A stretch of DNA of 64,000 nt, from NCBI GenBank assembly GCA_048264125.1, contig JBLXDM010000005.1, positions 62,001 to 126,000 of the forward strand, in the 5' to 3' direction. The stretch is from M1-B18 sp048264125 (GTDB lineage Bacteria > Bacillota > Clostridia > Peptostreptococcales > Natronincolaceae). The notes beneath the pieces were generated by a model. That model saw nothing but the letters and a program-made list of their open reading frames with translations, was not told the origin of the DNA and ran no database searches. Position 1 is the first letter of the stretch, and each line of letters begins with the position of its first letter. Made by a program: the position numbers and the translations under genes. Positions 44,255-52,809 of this stretch are shown piece by piece.

Positions 44255-44284
44255 AGGAAGCTCCACAATGTAGAGCTCCCTTTT
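44255..44284 (-). terminator. terminator after the DUF6054 gene
   Basis: GGGAGCTC and GAGCTTCC on the minus strand pair over 8 positions (one G-U) around TACATTGTG and are followed by TTTT. It lies shortly after the stop at 44295. Confidence 0.65.
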
Positions 44285-44294
44285 TCATTGAACT

Positions 44295-44624
44295 TTATCT
44301 TATTATATAGGATGCTAAGATCTTCTCTACGCTTCCTGCAAAATCATCCGCTGCTCCCCAATCAAAATTGAATACCATCCCTTGAGAGCTGCCGGTAGCT
44401 ACGGATTTAACTCTGGTCTTACCGCTGATATTGTCGATAATAACCATCAAGGCTGCCCTGTTGCTGGCCCTAAAGTAGTATTTTTCAAATACTAGAGTAG
44501 CTAAGAACTTCCCCTCCCCTAAATCTATCAACTCCTCATCCACCAGCTCTGCATTTTGCTGCTCCTTAAGAAGCTTCATGGCCTCTGCAGGCGTAATAGC
44601 TACATTAAATAAAAGCTTACTCAT
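44295..44624 (-). CDS. DUF6054 family protein
   Basis: A 109-residue cytoplasmic protein without membrane segments. The ITPAEAMKLLKEQQNAELVD start, GKFLATLVFEKYYFRASNRA and the terminal TGSSQGMVFNFDWGAADDFA agree with what I remember of the DUF6054 family. No function is known. It lies 13 bases after the DUF4153 membrane protein gene, in the same transcript, and may act with it. Confidence 0.7.
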   Translation of the reverse strand: MSKLLFNVAITPAEAMKLLKEQQNAELVDEELIDLGEGKFLATLVFEKYYFRASNRAALMVIIDNISGKTRVKSVATGSSQGMVFNFDWGAADDFAGSVEKILASYIIR

Positions 44625-44637
44625 AAACTACCTCCTA

Positions 44638-46377
44638 TTATTGAAGCTTGATAAATACAAAGAATTCTGCTGAATCCACTGTAATATCTCCATCGACTTC
44701 ATAGCCGCTTAAATGCTTGAATTGATATAGCAGCCTAATGCCTCCCTCGGTATCCTCATACATTAGCTCCTCCGATGTGACATTCTGTTTTCCATTATAT
44801 TTATATAAATCCTTTGCAATTTCATCCATTGATTTAGTGTATAATACCTCAGTCCCCTTCAAAAGCTTTAGTTCGTTGGATTCTCGGTCAAGACTAAGAG
44901 TATATTCACCATTTTCAGTAAGCATCGGGTCGCTATTACCATAAAAGCTTTGCGCTGCATAGAAATCATAGTCAGTTATATCCACCAGCCCCTGAAGCTG
45001 GTTGCTATAAATACTAAAATAGTTTCTATTAATGTCTATTCCGTCGTACATCCTGAATCCAAGGACCGCCTCCATGTCCTCCAGCTTGAAGCCCTCCGGC
45101 AACAGCTTCAAATCCTCCAGTTGATGGCTATAGTGAAAATATGAGATGATACTGCTTATGGACTGCTTTCCATCATCGGTTATCTGCTGGGATTTGACTA
45201 TTTCACCAGACTGAAGCATGCCATATTGCTGCAATAGCCCCTCAAAGCGATTGTTCTGACTGTATTTAGATACCGTGAAGGCACTTAAGGGACCAAAAAC
45301 CGAAACCACTGCTATAGCCGCCACTGATATTGCCAATAGCGTATTTTTACAGCTCCTTGAAAAGGATAGATATAGCATGCAGCCCAACACCCAAAGCCCT
45401 GCAGCTATTACAAAATATCGATTCTCGGTTACACCGTAGGCCCTAACCCTAATCCCAATGGCTACAAACATCATGACTAATAGCGGTAGTATCCACTTCG
45501 GAAAATATGCTACAAAGGCCTTAGACCACTGGCTGCTATCTCTTAACTGATAAATTAAGAATATGGTGATTGTGCTTATGATGGAAAACCACAGCACAAG
45601 ATGGGAGACCATACCCTGAGGCCATTGTCTTGTAATTATGATCTTTCCGAAATATACATATAAGACTGTTGAATATGCAATCAGCAGTGGCATAACGATA
45701 TATTGAAGCAAAACCCTAAAGACCTTAGGATAATCCTCTGCCAGCAGTACCTCATCTTTTTTAGGTATATCCGCTAAAAAGTAAGCTGGGGCGAATATTC
45801 CAGCAACAACTAAGAAAATATCAAAATATAGCCTGTAGGAGATGTTTAAGGTAAACAGCTGCTCAATTGTAAAGAGTATTGCTATAAGACCGAGATATAG
45901 CACTATTGAATATAAATAGGTAGTAAAGAGCTTTGTCAAGAGCCTTACAACATGAAGCTCATATTTATCTCTTTTGTAAAAGTATGGAATAAAGGTGAAG
46001 GCTAAATACAGCGCTAAAGAAGCAGCGGTATATCTAATGGCTGCTATTGTATTTATTTCCTTCAGGAATACAAAATAGTATCCGGCTAAAATCAGTATCC
46101 CCGAGAGCAATGCCGCAATCCCCTGGCTTTTTTTAAGGTTTATGGACTCCAGCAATACCCTGATGCTAAGATACACTGGCACGCCAAGGGCTAAAATCAT
46201 TGTTAAACGATTGAGCTGGTCCCTCAACGGATCGGGATACGCAAAATCTGTGTGGTTTATTATAATCGATGTGATTACAGCAGCAGCAGCAAATAATAAT
46301 GCTTCTGGAAATCTTTTAGTGCTGGCTGCAAGCTTTGTTAGAAAGACCTTTGTAAGTTTAGTTATTTTTGATAGCAT
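44638..46377 (-). CDS. DUF4153 family polytopic membrane protein
   Basis: 579 residues with about ten to twelve membrane helices in the first 390 and a hydrophilic C-terminal domain of about 190 residues, probably outside the membrane. The early part (TDFAYPDPLRDQLNRLTMIL, about 47-66) and the helix pattern match DUF4153 proteins. No transport motif is recognised. Start preceded by GAGGGATTTTT. Divergent from the zinc-ribbon gene across a 367-base gap. Function unknown. Confidence 0.7.
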   Translation of the reverse strand: MLSKITKLTKVFLTKLAASTKRFPEALLFAAAAVITSIIINHTDFAYPDPLRDQLNRLTMILALGVPVYLSIRVLLESINLKKSQGIAALLSGILILAGYYFVFLKEINTIAAIRYTAASLALYLAFTFIPYFYKRDKYELHVVRLLTKLFTTYLYSIVLYLGLIAILFTIEQLFTLNISYRLYFDIFLVVAGIFAPAYFLADIPKKDEVLLAEDYPKVFRVLLQYIVMPLLIAYSTVLYVYFGKIIITRQWPQGMVSHLVLWFSIISTITIFLIYQLRDSSQWSKAFVAYFPKWILPLLVMMFVAIGIRVRAYGVTENRYFVIAAGLWVLGCMLYLSFSRSCKNTLLAISVAAIAVVSVFGPLSAFTVSKYSQNNRFEGLLQQYGMLQSGEIVKSQQITDDGKQSISSIISYFHYSHQLEDLKLLPEGFKLEDMEAVLGFRMYDGIDINRNYFSIYSNQLQGLVDITDYDFYAAQSFYGNSDPMLTENGEYTLSLDRESNELKLLKGTEVLYTKSMDEIAKDLYKYNGKQNVTSEELMYEDTEGGIRLLYQFKHLSGYEVDGDITVDSAEFFVFIKLQ

Positions 46378-46744
46378 AAAAATCCCTCTTATCCTGTTAA
46401 ATTTGTTTTTACTCGCTATACCTCCTGAGACTACATTAGCATATTGCTCCTCTGATTGGGTTACAGAATAGTAAATCTTATACTATCTATACCCCATAAA
46501 TCACAATATCAACAGCCTTTAATAGATCTTGACCTATAGCTTATCACCAGAAGGCAATAGCATTTAGCTGAATATTATGTTAGTATACTATTTTACTGAT
46601 GTCTATTGCAAATTTTTACTTAAATTGATATACTTTACTTGAGCTCGATGATGCTCATGGATATAAACCTTCTCTATTGCCTTAAATTGGGAGGTTTTGT
46701 GGCTCCTGATCATACGGGCAATAAAATTTTGGAGGTTTTTTTTA
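46378..46744. other. 367-base divergent intergenic region
   Basis: Between the DUF4153 gene (minus) and the zinc-ribbon gene (plus). On the plus side it holds a promoter-like pair and a structured leader of about 100 nt. On the minus side only the GAGGG ribosome binding site is clear; no convincing promoter for the DUF4153 gene was found. Confidence 0.6.
46606..46634 (+). promoter_or_regulatory. putative sigma-A promoter of the zinc-ribbon gene
   Basis: TTGCAA (46606-46611) and TATACT (46629-46634), spacer 17. Transcription would start near 46641 and give a leader of about 104 nt. Confidence 0.55.
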
Positions 46745-46752
46745 ATGCTTAA
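46675..46752 (+). promoter_or_regulatory. structured leader with possible leader peptide
   Basis: TATTGCC (46675-46681) pairs with GGCAATA (46717-46723), and inside it GGAG (46690-46693) with CTCC (46703-46706). The inner stem hides a GGGAGG site that precedes a GTG-started frame of 17 codons (46699-46752). That frame ends 8 bases inside the downstream gene. A coupled leader peptide or temperature-sensitive leader is possible; inferred only. Confidence 0.35.
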
Positions 46753-47047
46753 AGACAAGAATTTAAGTTGTAAGGACTGTGGAAGCGAATTTGCATTTAC
46801 TGCTTCAGAGCAGGAATTTTTCGCTGAGAAGGGCTTTACTAATGAGCCTGGCCGCTGCCCTAAATGCCGTGCAGCTAAAAAGGCACAGGGAAGAAATAGT
46901 GGTGGCGCTTCAAGACGTCCTCAAAAAGAAATGTACGATGTAGTTTGTAATGAATGTGGAGTGAATACTACAGTACCCTTCAAGCCAAGCGGTGATAAGC
47001 CTGTATACTGCAAGGACTGTTATCAGCCTAGCAATAAGAGATGGTAA
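46745..47047 (+). CDS. zinc-ribbon protein with three Cys-pair motifs
   Basis: 100 residues, small and basic, cytoplasmic. CKDCGSEFAF and CPKC (with GFTNEPGRCPKCRAAKKAQG) form a first zinc ribbon, and CNECGVNTTVPF with CKDC a second (about residues 63-95). A Gly/Ser/Arg-rich linker joins them. Such proteins are common in Clostridia and Chloroflexi as zinc-ribbon domain proteins of unknown role; RNA or DNA binding is likely. The ATG at 46745 lies 9 bases after GGAGG. One of only two plus-strand genes here, with its own promoter and terminator. Confidence 0.85.
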   Translation: MLKDKNLSCKDCGSEFAFTASEQEFFAEKGFTNEPGRCPKCRAAKKAQGRNSGGASRRPQKEMYDVVCNECGVNTTVPFKPSGDKPVYCKDCYQPSNKRW

Positions 47048-47058
47048 TATAAATTCTA

Positions 47059-47087
47059 AACCTTTCCAAGATCCGGAAAGGTTTTTT
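47059..47087 (+). terminator. rho-independent terminator of the zinc-ribbon gene
   Basis: AACCTTTCC (47059-47067) and GGAAAGGTT (47075-47083) form a perfect 9-bp stem followed by a T-run. It lies 11 bases after the stop codon. Confidence 0.9.
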
Positions 47088-47088
47088 A

Positions 47089-47634
47089 TTATTTATCCTC
47101 TATTCCTCCACGAGTCAATGCAATCAATCGCTTAATGCCCTTTGCCCCCAGCAGCAGCCAGAAGCCCAGTGCAATCTTGACGATATTGCCTATTAGCTGT
47201 GGTAGCATATCCAGCGTAAAGCTCCTGTTATAGGTTATAATGCCTGGAATCTCCAATGCCCTTAATCCAATGATATCCGCTAAGCTCTTTAAAAAATCCG
47301 GAATGCCATCCACCAGTGCCAGCAGACCCACTACGCTAAAGGCTATTACCTGCAGCGCATCATAGTTTATTTTTGCGGTATTCTCTTCCTCAACAGCAGC
47401 ATCGCCAATCATGTGATCAGCTATTTTATCGGCGTAGCGCCACAGAACTATCGCTGTTACTCCTACTGAAGCAATCGATAAAACTAAGGATAAAACTGTG
47501 TATTTCGGCAGCATAGTCAAGTTATTTGCGTTACTGCCATATACCAGCAATAAAGTCTGCAGCTGAGGCAGCAGCTTAATAAATATGTATATCGCCAATA
47601 CCCTACAGGCCAGCTTCCCCCATCCCTTTAACAT
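47089..47634 (-). CDS. hypothetical membrane protein
   Basis: 181 residues with about four hydrophobic segments (about 8-30, 45-66, 92-112, 148-166). Not recognised. It has a strong AGGAGGGATATC site and a moderately conserved look (GLLALVDGIPDFLKSLADII), suggesting a real gene. The gap to its upstream neighbour is about 140 bases, so it is probably transcribed alone. Confidence 0.6.
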   Translation of the reverse strand: MLKGWGKLACRVLAIYIFIKLLPQLQTLLLVYGSNANNLTMLPKYTVLSLVLSIASVGVTAIVLWRYADKIADHMIGDAAVEEENTAKINYDALQVIAFSVVGLLALVDGIPDFLKSLADIIGLRALEIPGIITYNRSFTLDMLPQLIGNIVKIALGFWLLLGAKGIKRLIALTRGGIEDK

Positions 47635-47773
47635 GATATCCCTCCTGTATGTTTTTTCCCATTATATAATTAGACGTATATGAATTGCGGTATGTTCCAT
47701 TTGCTTAGAGATGCCGATGTAATTACACAAAAAACCACTAGGTCTACACATAATGACTATAGCCACCCAAACT

Positions 47774-48154
47774 TTAATAAGGGTATAGCTCAATATCATT
47801 AGTGCTTAGCTCTACAAATTTACCGGCAACAGCACCCTTTCCCTCTATTTCCAGCTGGATTATGCTGTTGCCCACCAAAAGATCCGCAAGACCGTTGGCG
47901 GCCACCCTCTGTAGCTTTCCTATAATAGTTACAGCCTCTCCCTTTACTATTATCCTATAGCTCGTCTCCTTACTTAAGGCTATATCCTTCCCCCATTTCA
48001 GAGGTTCTGTTATATCCAGCTCTATGCTGTAGCTATCCCCCTCTGCGGGTCTTTTATTTCCATTCCAAATACCAAAGCCTTCTCCTAAATCAGTTTTAAA
48101 GGCTACCAGTATTCCCTCCGAATATTCTTCAACTGTTGTTATATTAATCTGCAT
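47774..48154 (-). CDS. hypothetical protein
   Basis: 126 residues, soluble, mostly beta-like pattern (TTVEEYSEGILVAFKTDLGE, SYRIIVKGEAVTIIGKLQRV). No signal peptide or membrane helix. Not recognised. It follows the DUF3887 lipoprotein gene by 27 bases and has an AGGAGGAAAAA site, so it is probably co-transcribed with it. Confidence 0.6.
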   Translation of the reverse strand: MQINITTVEEYSEGILVAFKTDLGEGFGIWNGNKRPAEGDSYSIELDITEPLKWGKDIALSKETSYRIIVKGEAVTIIGKLQRVAANGLADLLVGNSIIQLEIEGKGAVAGKFVELSTNDIELYPY

Positions 48155-48181
48155 ATTTTTCCTCCTCGTTAGCTGCTAGTG

Positions 48182-48592
48182 CTATATTGCATGAAACCAA
48201 AGCCCTGAAATTTCTCCCTCACTATTAAATATAACTTTTATATTTAGCTTAGACTTCTCAAATTGACTTACTACATGAGCTATCTCATATTCTGACTGAA
48301 GCTCAGTTTTGACCTCCAGCTTCTCTTTAAAGGCACCTGCCTGCTTATTGAGATCATCCCATGTCGTCTCCAGCTTATCAGCAGGCATAACCTTCAGCAT
48401 CTCATCATCGAATAGCTCTACAGCAGCTTCAAAGTCCCTACCTTCCAATAGGTCCACAAATAGATTGGCATTGTCTATGTTTTCTTGGCTAATGGGAGTG
48501 CTTTCCTCCGGCACCGCTGGGGGCTTTTGACATCCAAATAAAACTAAGGTGATACTTAAAACCAATATGATGTATAAAACTTTTTTTGACAT
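48182..48592 (-). CDS. lipoprotein with DUF3887 domain
   Basis: 136 residues. A lipoprotein signal peptide ends in the lipobox LFGC (Cys21), followed by a Pro/Glu linker and a DUF3887-type domain (about 40-136) with ANLFVDLLEGRDFEAAVELF and WDDLNKQAGAFKE. These domains are often fused to esterases; here it stands alone. Probably anchored on the outer face of the cytoplasmic membrane. Role unknown. Confidence 0.75.
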   Translation of the reverse strand: MSKKVLYIILVLSITLVLFGCQKPPAVPEESTPISQENIDNANLFVDLLEGRDFEAAVELFDDEMLKVMPADKLETTWDDLNKQAGAFKEKLEVKTELQSEYEIAHVVSQFEKSKLNIKVIFNSEGEISGLWFHAI

Positions 48593-48633
48593 AAAACACC
48601 CTCCTAAATAATGTGTAATTATAAATAATCAAA

Positions 48634-49038
48634 CTAGCAATTAAACCTCTCCTTATTCTTCAGCAGCATTACTATGAAGATAGCAGGAATAGCGCTTCCC
48701 ATGAGAGAGGCCACCATCATGGACATTGATACGCTTGAAGCAGTGCGCTCTATAAGCAGTATAACACTATTTAAAGCTATTAGTACTGAATATATCACAG
48801 TTGTTGACCATAGAGCCCATCTCTTATTTTTCATTAAGCCTATTGAGGATGAAAGTATTAGGATGCCTAGGCCCAGCTGCAGTAGTATATACCTTAGTCC
48901 AGGCTGCATATGGACACTTTGCTTAAGATATGCAATTACCCATGATATGCCGCCATAGGTGTGAATTACCCCTTGTAAAGCCATAAGTATAATTGGTACC
49001 TTGAAAATATCCGGCTTTTCTTTATCTTTATTCTCCAT
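48634..49038 (-). CDS. hypothetical membrane protein
   Basis: About 134 residues with four hydrophobic segments (about 13-33, 45-65, 72-95, 105-125) and charged ends. Not recognised. The second of two adjacent ATGs (49038) is chosen because GGGGAGG lies 6 bases upstream. It lies about 40 bases after its upstream neighbour and before the lipoprotein gene, probably in one transcript. Confidence 0.55.
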   Translation of the reverse strand: MENKDKEKPDIFKVPIILMALQGVIHTYGGISWVIAYLKQSVHMQPGLRYILLQLGLGILILSSSIGLMKNKRWALWSTTVIYSVLIALNSVILLIERTASSVSMSMMVASLMGSAIPAIFIVMLLKNKERFNC

Positions 49039-49079
49039 CATTAACCTCCCCAAAGCAAGGGCTTTATATGATTTCAATA

Positions 49080-49613
49080 TTATTTACCCTTGATAATGAC
49101 ATCATTGGATTTTAATAGCGCATCTATCCTTGGCTGCTGCTCAGAATCAATTTTTAATTGAATGCTCCTCTCAAATTTTCGCAGAGATGGTATCGAATTA
49201 TAAAATGAAATTTTTAGTGTGCTCTCCTGAATCCAATTATAATCGATAACGTCCTTCCAATAGATTATTCCCTCGGGAAGCTTTATCCCCTGCTGTCTAA
49301 TCTCTTGATAGTTGATGTCTCGAATAATATTTAAGGGACAAATAAACATCCACAATAGAGGTGCAATTAGTCTCCTATATCCAGCTATTGCAAAATCATT
49401 ATTAAAGCTAATCGTAGCCTCAATCAAAAAGAAAACCCAAAAAGCCAGCATTATGCACCAAAAGACGATGGATGCCTTATTGGCAAAATTTCTTGGAAGC
49501 CTGAGTATTAAATCTCCTAGATACTTACGCCTATTTAGCTCCCGGTACCACAAATACAGCATAGCCACTATAAAAGCAAGCATTATTAACTCAAATACAC
49601 CTATATTTCCCAT
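49080..49613 (-). CDS. hypothetical membrane protein (possibly DUF5673-like)
   Basis: About 177 residues: three or four membrane helices in the first 100 and a cytoplasmic C-terminal part with IYWKDVIDYNWIQESTLKIS, which resembles the PH-like ends of DUF5673-type proteins. The resemblance is weak. Seven bases after the methyltransferase frame's neighbour region, with a GGAGG site close to two ATGs. Function unknown. Confidence 0.5.
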   Translation of the reverse strand: MGNIGVFELIMLAFIVAMLYLWYRELNRRKYLGDLILRLPRNFANKASIVFWCIMLAFWVFFLIEATISFNNDFAIAGYRRLIAPLLWMFICPLNIIRDINYQEIRQQGIKLPEGIIYWKDVIDYNWIQESTLKISFYNSIPSLRKFERSIQLKIDSEQQPRIDALLKSNDVIIKGK

Positions 49614-49623
49614 CATTACCTCC

Positions 49624-50211
49624 TTAATTTTTTACGTCAATCTCTCGCTTATGTTTAAAAATATAGCCATCCAAATGGCCCCATTTGTCCATAAATACCT
49701 CATGCTTAATCAGCTGAAGCTCAGGTGAAGACCCTATAAATTCATTTTCCTCCAGGCAATAATGCCTTGGGAAGCCCTTCTCAGCGTGCTGTCTGTGATT
49801 AAAGGTACACAGCAGCAAAATACCCCCAGCATTCAGAAGCATGGGTAATATATTGAATAGGTCCTTCGTTGGCTTATAATGAATCATTATTATATTATCA
49901 AACTTCTTAAGCCCCTTTAGCCTATGTAAATCATCGAGATTTATTAAATGTCTATCTATTTCAACATGATTAATAGCACTGAATTTAGCAAGTCTTTTTA
50001 GTGCCTCCTCTGAGAAATCCACTCCCGTTACCTTAAAGCCTTCCTTAGCCAGATACACAGAATTTCTACCGTCACCACAGGCTATATCCAATAGGCTCCC
50101 CCGCTTGAGGCAATTAATATTCTTAAGCAGGAAGCCCTCAGGCTCCATCAATAACTCCTCTCTATTCTTAAATTTCTCTGACCAATATTGTGCGTCGCCA
50201 TTTTCCTTCAA
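49624..50211 (-). CDS. class I SAM-dependent methyltransferase
   Basis: 195 residues with motif I in LLDIACGDGRNSVYLAKEGF (about 40-59), the acidic end of beta-2 in VTGVDFSEEAL, and IIMIHYKPTKDLFNILPMLL for motifs III/IV. It resembles the TehB-like Methyltransf_25 group. Substrate unknown. The start is TTG at 50211 with GGGGAGG upstream. Second of two methyltransferase genes in this short stretch. Confidence 0.82.
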   Translation of the reverse strand: MKENGDAQYWSEKFKNREELLMEPEGFLLKNINCLKRGSLLDIACGDGRNSVYLAKEGFKVTGVDFSEEALKRLAKFSAINHVEIDRHLINLDDLHRLKGLKKFDNIIMIHYKPTKDLFNILPMLLNAGGILLLCTFNHRQHAEKGFPRHYCLEENEFIGSSPELQLIKHEVFMDKWGHLDGYIFKHKREIDVKN

Positions 50212-50225
50212 TCTATAACCTCCCC

Positions 50226-50417
50226 TTAATCCTCCGACTGAGCCTTCTTCTCAAAGACCAAATCGTATTCAGTTATTTGACCATGCATTCCATAATCCGT
50301 TGGTATGGCTGTCACAAACCTCCAGCCCTCCTTGCTATACTTATCTATTAGCTCCCTATGGTCACCACCTATAAAAAGTCCCTGTGCCCTAGAGGCTATG
50401 TAAATATATTGATACAT
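50226..50417 (-). CDS. DUF4177 domain protein
   Basis: 63 residues with the DUF4177 pattern: HRELIDKYSKEGWRFVTAIP and a YDLVFEKK strand. Small soluble protein, function unknown. Between the two methyltransferase genes, 14 bases from the next, so in one operon with them. AAAGGAGC site present. Confidence 0.72.
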   Translation of the reverse strand: MYQYIYIASRAQGLFIGGDHRELIDKYSKEGWRFVTAIPTDYGMHGQITEYDLVFEKKAQSED

Positions 50418-50434
50418 GTAAAACAGCTCCTTTG

Positions 50435-51205
50435 CTAATCATTTTTTTGAGCTATCAAACAATACCAGTCCATTTTATCAAAATCCTTTATATGATGATG
50501 CACTAAATTGTATGTCTCAAAGCCCCCAAAGCCCAGCCTTGTGAGTTCATCAATAATATGCTGCCTTTTCAGCGGATAGTAAAGCTCCTGGAACTCTTCT
50601 TTTTTATATATCTGACCATTTTTTTCAAAGAAGTAGAGTATATTAAAGGTTATGGTGCTATCCTTATTATAATCCCAGACCTGAATTGCATTAATTCTCT
50701 CTACATCATTGATAATAGGCGGATAATAATAAAATCGTTGCCTCGTATTCAGGATTTTATCCCAGTTTCGAGTATCTAAATAGATATAGCCATTTTTCTT
50801 TACCAGCTTAGCCATTTCCGTCAGGGCTAGCCTTACATCTTCATTGCTGACATGGGCTAAGGAATTTCCAGTGGTCATAACACAATCAATCTGTCGATTT
50901 ATTTTTTTACTAAGCTCTCTGAAATCACATTGCATCAGCTTCAGCTCAAGACCTTCTTCCTCCAGCTTCAGCTTAGATCTTTGCAGCATTTCCTCACTTA
51001 TATCAGAGCCAGAAACGCTGTAGCCCATTCTTGCCAGCTCATTGGTTAAATTGCCTGTTCCAAAGCTGCAATCGTGTATGGTGTCGATATTCTTTCCCTT
51101 AAACACCACCTCGTAATGACCCCTTAATTGCTGAGACATTTTACTATTAAAATGAGCATCATAGATATCCGGCCTGCTATAGATGCTGCCTTTTTCATCC
51201 TTCAT
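50435..51205 (-). CDS. class I SAM-dependent methyltransferase
   Basis: 256 residues. Motif I TIHDCSFGTGNLTNELARMG (about 40-59), VSGSDISEEMLQRSK for beta-2, and CVMTTGNSLAHVSNEDVRLA for motif IV, then YIYLDTRNWDKIL. The C-terminal part has a small beta domain like glycine/sarcosine or UbiE-type enzymes. Substrate unknown. First gene of a short operon with the DUF4177 protein and the second methyltransferase. Confidence 0.82.
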   Translation of the reverse strand: MKDEKGSIYSRPDIYDAHFNSKMSQQLRGHYEVVFKGKNIDTIHDCSFGTGNLTNELARMGYSVSGSDISEEMLQRSKLKLEEEGLELKLMQCDFRELSKKINRQIDCVMTTGNSLAHVSNEDVRLALTEMAKLVKKNGYIYLDTRNWDKILNTRQRFYYYPPIINDVERINAIQVWDYNKDSTITFNILYFFEKNGQIYKKEEFQELYYPLKRQHIIDELTRLGFGGFETYNLVHHHIKDFDKMDWYCLIAQKND

Positions 51206-51279
51206 CCAAATCCCCCTTTGTATAAAACGCGTTATATACTATTGATTGAAAAGTAGCTGTTTTTGTTTCAGCTTTAGCT

Positions 51280-52809
51280 TTATTTCATAATTTTACTTAT
51301 ATTTCTATACTGCAGGGCCTCCGCCAAGTGATCTTTAAGTATAGACTCTGATCCCTCTAAATCCGCTATCGTCCTAGCCACCTTTATAGTTCTGTGGTAG
51401 CCCCTGGCACTTAGCTTCATCCTGTCGTAGGCAGCTGCCATCAATTCCTTGGCTGAGGTCTCAAGATTGCAATATTTTTTAATTAGATTTGTGCTAAGCT
51501 GTGAGTTGCTGTGTATATTGTGTTCCCTGTATCTGTCTATCTGAATATTTCTGGCAGCCTCAACCCTTGTTCTAATCTCCTTTGAGGATTCAATGCTCCT
51601 CCTGCTGACTAAATCACCATACTCCACCTTCGCGGTCTCTACGACTATGTCCATCCTATCCAATAATGGACCTGAGATCTTTCCTATATATCTATTTACC
51701 TGTTGAGGGGTGCAGGTGCATTCTACCCCTGCTTTGGTCTGAAAAAAACCGCAGGGGCATGGATTCATGGAGGCCACCAGCATAAATTTAGATGGAAAGG
51801 TAAAGGAGCCGTTGGCTCTGGAAATGTTGATGCAGCCATCCTCTATAGGCTGCCTCAGTACCTCCAGTGCCTGCTTGCTGAATTCCGGCAGCTCGTCCAG
51901 AAACAATACCCCATAGTGGCTTAAGGATACCTCGCCGGGCTTTGGAATGCGTCCTCCTCCGGTCAAGGCTATATTTGAAATCGTATGGTGAGGGGCCCTG
52001 AAGGGTCGGGTAGTGATCATGCCCTTCCTTGGGTCCAATAGCCCGGAAACACTATAGATTTTCGATACCTCAAGCGCCTCCTCAAAGGACAGCCCAGGCA
52101 GTATCGTGGGAAGCCTTCTGGCAGCCATAGTTTTTCCAGAGCCCGGAGGCCCTATCATCAGCAAATTATGTGCACCTGCTGCCGCCACCTCCAAAGCCCG
52201 TTTCAAGGCTTCTTGACCGCTTATGTCTGTAAAATCAATATCAGCATTTTTGTCATCAGACAATTCCCTTATACCGCCTCTATGGACCTCCAGCTCAATT
52301 TCTCTGTTTATAAAGGAAATAAGCTCCTTTAGGCTTTCCACCCCTATGCTCTCAATTCCAATTACAAGGCTTGCCTCCTCAAGATTTTCCTTTGGTAATA
52401 TCACTCTAGTATAGCCTCTTTGAAGCATAGCAAGCAGCATTGGCAAAACCCCATTAATCCTATTGAGCCTACCGTCCAAAGAAAGCTCTCCAATTACTAT
52501 GATATTACTGTAATCATATTCTAAGAGCTGCCCCGAGGCCGCTAACAGCCCCAGGGCAATGGGTAGGTCAAAGTGAGTGCCCTCTTTTTTAGAATCTGCC
52601 GGAGCAAGATTTATGGTAATTCTTTTCATTGGAAACTCATAGCCGCTGTTCTTTATAGCAGCCCTTACCCGCTCCCTCGACTCCCTAACCTCCATCTCAG
52701 CAAGTCCTACAATATTCATCGTCGGTAACCCATTAGCTATGTCCACCTCAACATCTATATCCGTTGTATTTAAGCCATTTATGCAGCAGCTCTTTACTTT
52801 AGACAGCAT
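51280..52809 (-). CDS. yifB: YifB/ComM family Mg chelatase-like AAA ATPase
   Basis: 509 residues: an N-terminal Lon-protease-like domain (about 1-180) with IVGLAEMEVRESRERVRAAI, then a magnesium-chelatase AAA domain with Walker A MIGPPGSGKTMAARRLPTIL, Walker B GVLFLDELPEFSKQALEVLR and a C-terminal helical domain. A Cys-rich loop (NPCPCGFF, ECTCTP) is typical. ComM is a helicase acting in branch migration during transformation. The ATG at 52809 with GGAGGAGTGGGG is chosen over an earlier in-frame start. Confidence 0.93.
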   Translation of the reverse strand: MLSKVKSCCINGLNTTDIDVEVDIANGLPTMNIVGLAEMEVRESRERVRAAIKNSGYEFPMKRITINLAPADSKKEGTHFDLPIALGLLAASGQLLEYDYSNIIVIGELSLDGRLNRINGVLPMLLAMLQRGYTRVILPKENLEEASLVIGIESIGVESLKELISFINREIELEVHRGGIRELSDDKNADIDFTDISGQEALKRALEVAAAGAHNLLMIGPPGSGKTMAARRLPTILPGLSFEEALEVSKIYSVSGLLDPRKGMITTRPFRAPHHTISNIALTGGGRIPKPGEVSLSHYGVLFLDELPEFSKQALEVLRQPIEDGCINISRANGSFTFPSKFMLVASMNPCPCGFFQTKAGVECTCTPQQVNRYIGKISGPLLDRMDIVVETAKVEYGDLVSRRSIESSKEIRTRVEAARNIQIDRYREHNIHSNSQLSTNLIKKYCNLETSAKELMAAAYDRMKLSARGYHRTIKVARTIADLEGSESILKDHLAEALQYRNISKIMK

